64,000 nucleotides of DNA from Hormiphora californensis (lineage: Eukaryota; Ctenophora; Tentaculata; Cydippida; Pleurobrachiidae): positions 5,802,466 to 5,866,465 of the forward strand of contig CM035358.1 in NCBI GenBank assembly GCA_020137815.1, read 5' to 3'. Numbering within the stretch: the stretch's first letter is position 1; each line of letters starts with the position of its first letter. A program made the position numbers and the translations under genes. Below are positions 57,333-64,000 of the stretch, piece after piece. The notes below the pieces were generated by a model. That model did no database searches and was not told the origin of the DNA. It worked only from the letters and a program-made list of their open reading frames with translations.

Positions 57333-58044
57333 AAACGGTTTTTTAGGGTTAGGGCAATAGTGGGTGGGGTAGGGAGGGGCTGGGGTTTCGGTGGGGTAGG
57401 TTGACATTTAAGATAAAACTTTGAATTAGCCAAAAGTTGGTTGGTTTGGCGGTTAGAGTCATTTTAGTGAATCAACTTTTTTGGCAGCGCGCACCTGTAA
57501 ACAGGCCACCAAACACCCAGATCGTAACGGCGCCCCCAAAAAACGGCCATCTTGAAAGTTAAAACAATAAATTATAATAAATTACCCACACACCGTCATA
57601 CTCTCATACTCCCTCTCTCTGCTCACTTGTCTCGAAAGTCTACATCTTCCACACTGACTGGGACAACCCTTCTCTTGGTTCCCCGAAGCGCAACAAGAGT
57701 TGATCTTAACAAACTGAATCGTGTCTTTTCTCGGATGAAGGACATGGTTTCAGCGTAACTCTCCTTGTGCCTGTCACAGATCTTCCATCTTGAAAAGTTT
57801 CGGGCGCCGTTACGATCTGGGTGTTTGGAGGCCTGTTTACAGGTGCGCGCTGCCAAAAAGTTGATTCACTAAAATGGCTCTAACCGCCAAACCACTCAAC
57901 CGTTTTGGCTGATTCAAAGTTTATCTGGTAGGGAATGTCAAGGCCTAACCCCAACCCAAACCCCAACCCAAACCCCAACCCAAACCCCAACCCTAACGGC
58001 TAACCCTAACCCTACCTTAGCCCTAACCCTAAAAAACCGTTTGT
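57333..58044. mobile_element. inverted-repeat element with telomere-like ends
   Basis: AACGGTTTTTTAGGGTTAGGGC at the left mirrors GCCCTAACCCTAAAAAACCGTT at the right. The inner arms also pair (gcgcgcacctgtaaacaggc at both ends). The right arm holds about 75 bp of (aaccccaaccca)n and ccctaa repeats (57955-58030). It ends about 340 bp upstream of the CNOT9 start. Confidence 0.75.
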
Positions 58045-58386
58045 CAGCACTCCCAAAACACCCAGATTTTAACGCTGGCCCCTTCCCTTGGGCCTTGAGT
58101 CTTGACCCTTTTCCGTAAGAAGTCTCGGCTTCCTCTCTATTTCCTTCCTCTCAATTTCTAGTTCCTAGGTCAAACCCAAAATAAACTAGCGCTCAAAGTG
58201 ATTTCGCCGGCACTGGTGCCTGGTGAAAAAGTTAATAAGCGGCCGTGGTTGGCGGTTTGCTCGTACCGCGTGGTCGCACAAGAGAGAGGAAAAAGAAATA
58301 AACTCGGTTGTTTGCTGAATGTCAATTTTACAATCTTGTCCAAGATTATCTTGATTTCCCTTTTAATCCACTCTTTCTCCAAAGCC

Positions 58387-59253
58387 ATGAGTACAAGTCC
58401 AGTTCCGTCCACTGTGGAGCGAGAAAAGCTCTACCAATGGGTCCAGAACCTTCTCAGTCCCGAACACCGTGAAGAGGCACTTGTGGAACTGAGTAAGAAA
58501 CGGGAACAGGTGCCCGATCTAGCACCCCTCCTGTGGCACTCATTCGGAACGATATCAGCTCTTCTTCAAGAAATTATCGCCATCTACCCCCTGATTACCC
58601 CTCCCCAGCTTACTGCAACTCAGAGCAACAGTGTCTGCAATGCCCTGGCATTGCTTCAGTGCGTTGCCTCCCATCCCGACACTCGATCATACTTCCTCCA
58701 AGCAAACATACCCCTGTTTCTCTATCCCTTCCTCCACACGACCTCCAAACAGCGACAGTTTGAGTACCTCCGTCTCACAAGTTTAGGGGTCGTGGGAGCG
58801 TTGGTGAAACCCGATGACAAGGAAGTTATTCAGTTCCTATTAAACACAGAAATAATCCCACTGTTGCTGAGAATCATGGAACATGGCAGTGAGTTGAGTA
58901 AAACTGTTGCCACCTTTATCCTACAGAAGATTCTACTAGACGACCACGGGCTATCTTACATCTGCTACACATTCGAGAGGTTTAAGAGTGTTACAAGTGT
59001 GCTTCAATCCATGGTGGACTGTCTCCAGAGAGAGCCCTCTGGAAGGCTCCTCAAGCACGTCGTGAGATGCTACCTCAGACTATCAGAAAACCCGAGGGCC
59101 AAGGAGGCCCTGAATAGGAATCTGATGCCAAGTCAGCTGAAGGATGGTACCATTATTCAGATGGTCAAGGCGGATGATAACTCCACCCGGAGGTGGATCC
59201 AGATGCTCCAGAGAAACCTCTCTAATGCTCCAAAAACAGCGTCTCAGTTTTGA
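58387..59253 (+). CDS. CNOT9: CCR4-NOT complex subunit 9 (RQCD1/CAF40)
   Basis: Intronless, 288 residues. An armadillo-repeat subunit that binds CNOT1 and tryptophans of GW182-type proteins to recruit mRNA for deadenylation. The start is the ATG at 58387 ([18 protein letters not shown]); the frame upstream lacks a Met. Very close to human CNOT9: [69 protein letters not shown] and [18 protein letters not shown]. The length matches (human 299). The lack of introns, unusual for this gene in animals, suggests a retrocopy or intron loss, but the frame is intact and conserved. Confidence 0.97.
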   Translation: MSTSPVPSTVEREKLYQWVQNLLSPEHREEALVELSKKREQVPDLAPLLWHSFGTISALLQEIIAIYPLITPPQLTATQSNSVCNALALLQCVASHPDTRSYFLQANIPLFLYPFLHTTSKQRQFEYLRLTSLGVVGALVKPDDKEVIQFLLNTEIIPLLLRIMEHGSELSKTVATFILQKILLDDHGLSYICYTFERFKSVTSVLQSMVDCLQREPSGRLLKHVVRCYLRLSENPRAKEALNRNLMPSQLKDGTIIQMVKADDNSTRRWIQMLQRNLSNAPKTASQF

Positions 59254-59551
59254 GATGTATAGACCAGACTTGAGCCTCTCTCAGTTCGATTAAAAGTTGA
59301 ACCAATAACAATGCCCACTGGATGTATTGAACACATGTTTGTTTGTTTGTTTGTTTGTTTGAGATGCGCTTTATATTGGAAAATAACACGCTGTTTTATC
59401 AATATATCAACTATATTTCCCATGTTTTTTACTGTACCAAAATATTTATGCAGTAGTTTTATTAATTCTCTCTCGCTCACTTTCACTCTCCCAATCTTCC
59501 CTCTCACTCTAGCTCTCCCTCAATCTCCATGAATCTCCCTTCTCTCAGACC

Positions 59552-60843
59552 ATGTTCAAGAGGAAGTTATCTCGGAAACCCAACTATGTGTTTGACGAAG
59601 AAGAGGAAGATGATTTTGTAGGTGCGGCAAAACCCAAACGGACCAAATCAACACACAAGGTAGGGAATGTGTTTAGTTACTAGGAGAGTAAATAGAATAA
59701 AATAGACCATTCACCTTACTGATACTGGCATACTATTTTAGAAGGTTCAAAATCACAGTTTCATTTTTTATCCCAATAATATCCCTCCGCCCTTTTTAGA
59801 TCAAGAGTTCATCTGAGGACGGGTCGTCTAGTTCCGAACCTCGACGTAAAAAGGACGCCAACAAAGAGAATAGCCCACTAACAATCAGCAAGTCAGCTAA
59901 AAAGAAGGTTCAGAATCAGTTGGGTACTATTAATAGTAGTGGGGAGGAAGTGGTAATTCCAGTAAGAAGGAAGAAGGTGGCTCAAATTATCATTGACTCT
60001 GATTCTGATTTTGATGCTGGGGGTAGTCAGAAAAGTAATGATGATAAAAAGATAGGTGTAACGAGTGAAACGAGAACAGAAAAAGATAGATCAGAGATAG
60101 ATTCAGTTTCGCAGAATTCATCTACAAATCTTGCTCTTTGTTCCTCTTCTCCCTCAAAACAATCAGCTTCCTCAAAACCGACCTCTGATTCTACAGCTCC
60201 AGTTGCAATACAATCTGCTGATGACACCATGAAATTTGATCCACCAACATCTGCCAAGTTACATAGTGATACTGCAGAGGCCGCGAGTGAGATAAAACCT
60301 GCCAAATCTGTTTCAAAACAAACTCAATCAAGTAAGTCAGTGAAGTCAATTAAAAAGGAGTCAGTGAAGAAATCCACAACAAAGAGTTCTCCGTTCAAGT
60401 TGAAGACAATGGAGAAAAGTTGCTCAAAACCAGCTGAGAAAGCTGTTCCTTCTAAAAGTACCGCTCCTTCCGTGAAACAAACTCCTGTTAACCCCACACC
60501 AGCTGGAGCATCCCGGACCCCAGCGACATCCCATGCTCCTAAAACCCCAGCGACATCCTATGCTCCTAAAACCTCAGCGACATCCCAGGCTCCTAAAACC
60601 CCGGCAACATCCCAGGCTCCTAAAACCCCGGCGACTGGAACTCCAAGATCTCGATCATCTTACAAATCCCCTGTGACAGTATCAGGAAAGCCAGGTACCC
60701 GTGATGGGGGTATAGGAACACCAAACTACGCCTCAGTGACAGGAAAACCTGTCCTATCGCCGGGACAGCAGTCAACACCCATCAAAATAGGGCTGTCCAA
60801 GAACGCTAAATTCCGGACATTGCATAACGTTGTCAAGCGTTAG
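59552..60843 (+). CDS. RAD51AP1: RAD51-associated protein 1 homologue
   Basis: Two exons, 59552-59659 and 59800-60843 (phase 0), give 383 residues. Mostly disordered, Ser/Lys-rich. Two short conserved blocks identify it. The N-terminus RKPNYVFDEEEEDDFVGA parallels human KKPVNYSQFDHSDSDDDFVSA. The extreme C-terminus IKIGLSKNAKFRTLH parallels the RAD51-binding motif LRLGLSRLARVKPLH. An acidic IIIDSDSDFDAGG also recalls the human middle region. The protein stimulates RAD51 strand invasion in homologous recombination. A run of five near-repeats of APKTPATS lies at about 205-245. It begins about 300 bp after the CNOT9 stop, same strand. Confidence 0.82.
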
Positions 60844-61090
60844 ATGTGACCCTAGCTCGTCCCTCTTTTCGCGAGCTCCGGGTTAGAACATAACAAGCGT
60901 CAAGTCATGTTTTATGTGAGTGATAAAGCATATTATTATTCTTTTTTTGTAACATTTGTACAGTTAATTAAGCCTTATTTACTGAATTGTGTGATGTTCA
61001 TTATCACAGCAGTCAACACATTGATTAGATTGATGAGATATGTACACTCTTCGTCACTAATTTGTGAAACGGTACATGTATAAATGTACC

Positions 61091-61223
<133 letters not shown>

Positions 61224-61289
61224 ATACACTATCGTTATTAGGATGTAAACTGAGAGAAAGAGAGATACACCTATCGGTTGATACACATC

Positions 61290-62658
61290 ATGAGTAGTGC
61301 TAAGGTTTTATTGGTGGTTCTTATTGGGTGCTTCCAACTGCTGGTACAGGGCGATGAACATAACCACAAGGTGGGTATTTGTTTGTTTGTTTGTTTCTTG
61401 TCCTTCTATTTAACCACCCCTCAGCCCCCACCCTCATATCACTAACCCATCACTAACCTACTCAATGCACCACTTACATCTTTTAACTAACCACCCTATC
61501 TAACCACCCTATCTAACCACTAACCTCCCCTCAGTACATGACAGGGGAGGAGGTGGTATTATGGATGAATACGGTGGGACCATACCATAACCAACAAGAA
61601 ACATACAAATACTACTCTCTGCCATTTTGCAAGGTTAGTCTAGGGGGAATTTTTTTGCTCACACCGTCACTCGTCAGTCGGCGAGGGTTCGGTAGTGTTC
61701 GGAAAATACTAATTACAGTCGGACCCCGATATGCTTTGGGGATAGCAACCGAACAAAAGTTTACATCTTGTTATCATCATACTACATGACTGTCCCGCAC
61801 GCTGTCTTTGTATTGGTTCGGAGAGGGCAGTATATTGTGAGAAAAATTTTCTTTACAACTTACTAAAGTATAATTATCCTCTGGGGATTCTGCAGCCGGA
61901 GAATAGCTAAATTGAGATCGCTCAATGTGTGTGTTTACTTATAATCATCCTGTATAGGGTCCAAAAGTGAAAAGAGGGCATATCTCATTACCACGAAACA
62001 CTTAGTAATACTGGTCCCTGATTGGCTGATAACCAGTCACGTGACCTAATAACGAGTTCTGATTGGTTGTTTACTTGTATAATCATCCTGTATAGGGTCC
62101 AAAAGAGGGCATATCTCATTATCATGAAACACTTGGGGAGAATATTCTTGGCGTGGAGCTTGCCTTCAGTGGTCTGGACATCAAATTCAGAAGTAAGTGG
62201 TAGGGGTGTATGTGATGTTTAGTTGTATGTGATGTCAAACCACTTAACTCTACCTAGATCTGAAGATCTATTTATCTCTTACTTCGCAAGCTGTTTCATC
62301 GGTGTTTTTCTAAACCCTCCCGCCCTGACCACTCCCTTTTCTAAACCTCCCTCCCTCCTCTAACCTCTCTCCCCTTTCCGCAGTGGACACGCACAACACA
62401 GTGTACTGCACCAAGACCCTCCCTCCCTCCCCTAACCACTCCCTAAACCCTCCCTCCCTCCTCTAACCTCTCTCCCCTTCCCTCAGTGGACACGCACAAC
62501 ACAGTGTACTGCACCAAGACCCTCTCTAAAAAGGATGTTGGGTTGTTTGTGTATGCCATTAAGAACCACTATTGGTACCAGATGTATCTGGATGATCTGC
62601 CAGTCTGGGCAATCGTCGGAGAGGAGGTTGAGAATGAATTCTTTGTCTGGACTCACAG
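61290..62658 (+). CDS. TM9SF3: transmembrane 9 superfamily member 3 (first four exons)
   Basis: Exons 61290-61370, 61535-61633, 62096-62192, 62487-62658; all junctions in phase; the gene continues off the right edge. The nonaspanin works in Golgi/endosomal sorting of membrane proteins. Signal peptide [20 protein letters not shown]. Lumenal domain matches human TM9SF3: [72 protein letters not shown]. Nine membrane helices are expected downstream. Introns contain fragments of exons 3 and 4. Confidence 0.95.
61937..62005 (+). pseudogene. duplicated start of TM9SF3 exon 3
   Basis: ataatcatcctgtatagGGTCCAAAAG... is repeated at 61940 and 62078. The first copy has a 6-bp insertion (gtgaaa) and hits a stop soon after, so the second is taken as the exon. 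A MITE remnant lies between the two copies. Confidence 0.75.
62006..62077. mobile_element. hAT-type MITE, copy 5 (both ends lost)
   Basis: 72 bp from aatactggtccctgattggc to ttgtttacttg, matching the core of copies 1-4, including GTCACGTGAC and both ATTGG boxes. Terminal repeats are missing. Confidence 0.8.
62384..62421 (+). pseudogene. duplicated acceptor and first 38 nt of TM9SF3 exon 4
   Basis: A ~103-bp tandem duplication carries ctctctcccctttccgcag plus 38 exon bases. The copy then runs into cctccctcccct, while 62487 continues as the true exon. Confidence 0.85.
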
Positions 62659-62668
62659 GTACACTAAC

Positions 62669-63994
62669 CTGGCAGTGAAATATAGTTGGTTGCCTATAGC
62701 AACTACTAGTATAGATATTAGGTACTAGTAGTTGCTATAGGCAACTATATGCCAGTGTGGGCAATCGTCGGAGAGGAGGTGGAGAATGAATTCTTTGTCT
62801 GGACTCACAGGTATATGGTCATTTTTTTTTTAACTTGTGCAACTACCAAATTTTTTCAAATGATCATAGCAAAATAGCTGTGGCCACTGGAAATTTACTC
62901 AGCACCTCAAAAAATCGAGAAATATTAAAAGTTCAATTTAGTGAAAGAACGGAGTCTCTAGCTTACTCCAGTGAGGTGCTATAGCATTTCTACGCCGTGA
63001 GGTGCTATCGTGAGGTGCCCCCGATTTGTAGAAATACCGTTTGATCAAAAATCTCCAAACTTTCAGAAATGGTGGGGATATTTCTCACTCATCAGATGAG
63101 GTGAAAACCATGGAAAAATTTACTCATTTGGTGAGGTGCAAGCCGATTTTAGAGCTAAAAGTTTACTCACTAGGGGTCAAATGAGTAAATAAAGAATTGA
63201 AACTTGGCATAAAGCAAGATTAGACAATTTCCCTCCTGATTTACCTAAAATTTGCCCTAAAAATTACTCAGCGAGTGAGGTGCAGACCCTCAAAAAATGA
63301 CATATTTTACCTACTTCTCCAGTGCACCTCACAGGTTGAGCAATGACCTTGGAATCGATTAGGTAGTGTTTGGGGATGTCATATGAGCAAATTAAGGCCA
63401 CTTTTAGAACTATATACTCACTGAGTGAGGTGCAATTAGCGTTTGAAGAAAATACAGTTTTTTGGGTGCACCTCACTCATTGAGCAAAATTTTTGGAACT
63501 TTTTTGGTACAAATGATGGTTTTGAGTCTACTGCAAGTATCTAGCTAGGAAAAGTCGTGAAACGTGAGGTGCTACGGGCTTAAAAGTAGCTGTAAGTATA
63601 CAGTGTAACTTTAAACACCGGTTGCACCTCATAGATTGAGTAAGTTTGCTTACATATTTTAAAGGTGTTTATATTGGACATTTTTCAGCATATTTTCGAA
63701 AATTTTAGGAAAAAATATTAAAATTTGACGGAATGGCACACGCTTTTGCAAACATGGTCACCGGCACCTCACGAGATGAGTTTTTAATTTATTTTGCCTG
63801 TAAATCTATTCCCTATACACTTTTACACATAATATTCGTTGGAAAATAATATTTTTTGACAAAAACTATGATAAAAGTCGAAAAAACTGAACTTATGTCA
63901 TTTTCGGAAAAAATTTTGCACAAGTTAAAAAAAAAATGACCATATGGTCAATCTATAGTTAGTTACTATGGGCAACCAACTGTTTCACTGCCAG
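62669..63994. mobile_element. outer inverted-repeat structure containing an exon 4 fragment
   Basis: CTGGCAGTGAAATATAGTTG + gttgcctatagcaacta at the left mirrors the right end (tagttactatgggcaaccaa + ctgtttcactgccag, 63960-63994). A second inverted copy at 62720-62745 makes a local hairpin with the left end. Between them lie a copy of the end of exon 4 with its donor (62750-62810) and a further inverted-repeat element. Confidence 0.55.
62814..63945. mobile_element. 1.1-kb inverted-repeat element with dispersed GAGGTGC motifs
   Basis: ATATGGTCATTTTTTTTTTA + acttgtgcaa at the left, exact complement at 63916-63945. No transposase frame. GAGGTGC or its complement occurs about 12 times in 1.1 kb, often as gtgaggtgc next to actca. 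Confidence 0.8.
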
Positions 63995-64000
63995 TTTCTG

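Noticed and set aside
57955-58030. A true chromosome end
   Set aside because: The telomere-like repeats are degenerate, inside an inverted-repeat element, and followed by normal genes.
58198-58386. Upstream extension of CNOT9
   Set aside because: The frame is open but has no ATG; known CNOT9 proteins start close to the ATG at 58387.

Overview
The window is eukaryotic nuclear DNA from an animal, most likely an invertebrate. The genes are human-like orthologues split by GT-AG introns and embedded in about 50 percent transposon and tandem-repeat DNA. Candidate lineages include sponges and other marine invertebrates, but the sequence does not settle which. Gene models were assembled by eye from splice sites, codon phase and remembered human homologues. 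No search was run.

Layout. (1) 1-1.2 kb: the end of a plus-strand single-pass membrane protein (tentative). (2) 2.65-16.37 kb, minus: 28 exons (1088 codons) of the Ral GTPase-activating protein alpha subunit (RALGAPA). Its catalytic RapGAP end lies off the left edge. (3) 16.9-18.0 kb, minus: an intronless inosine-uridine-type nucleoside hydrolase. (4) 18.6-31.6 kb, minus: a complete 10-exon mitoguardin (MIGA). A two-exon SEL1L3-like gene sits on the opposite strand inside its second intron. (5) 32.0-36.9 kb: an apparently intact CR1/jockey-type LINE inside an older foldback element. (6) 37.7-38.5 kb, minus: a two-exon PQ-loop protein (SLC66A3). (7) 38.6-58.0 kb: a transposon graveyard with decayed Tc1/mariner transposases, an SGNH-like domain, LINE remnants, a 3-kb element with long inverted repeats, palindromes and telomere-like repeats. 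(8) 58.4-64.0 kb, plus: CNOT9 (intronless), RAD51AP1 (two exons) and the first four exons of TM9SF3.

The host genes are unrelated housekeeping functions: Ral/mTOR signalling, nucleoside salvage, mitochondrial lipid contacts, mRNA deadenylation, homologous recombination and Golgi/endosome membrane traffic. They do not form a pathway; the neighbourhood is a normal animal gene mix.

The most unusual signal is structural. Tandem repeats and small duplications repeatedly start at, or include, 5' splice sites: about ten of 28 RALGAPA donors, the SEL1L3-like donor and several TM9SF3 exon edges. Some create extra in-frame donors. The window also has a Helitron nested in a TA-flanked palindrome, with its empty site preserved in the other arm. 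A hAT-type MITE family present in five copies carries a CCAAT / GTCACGTGAC / CCAAT module, and one copy inserted exactly next to a splice donor.
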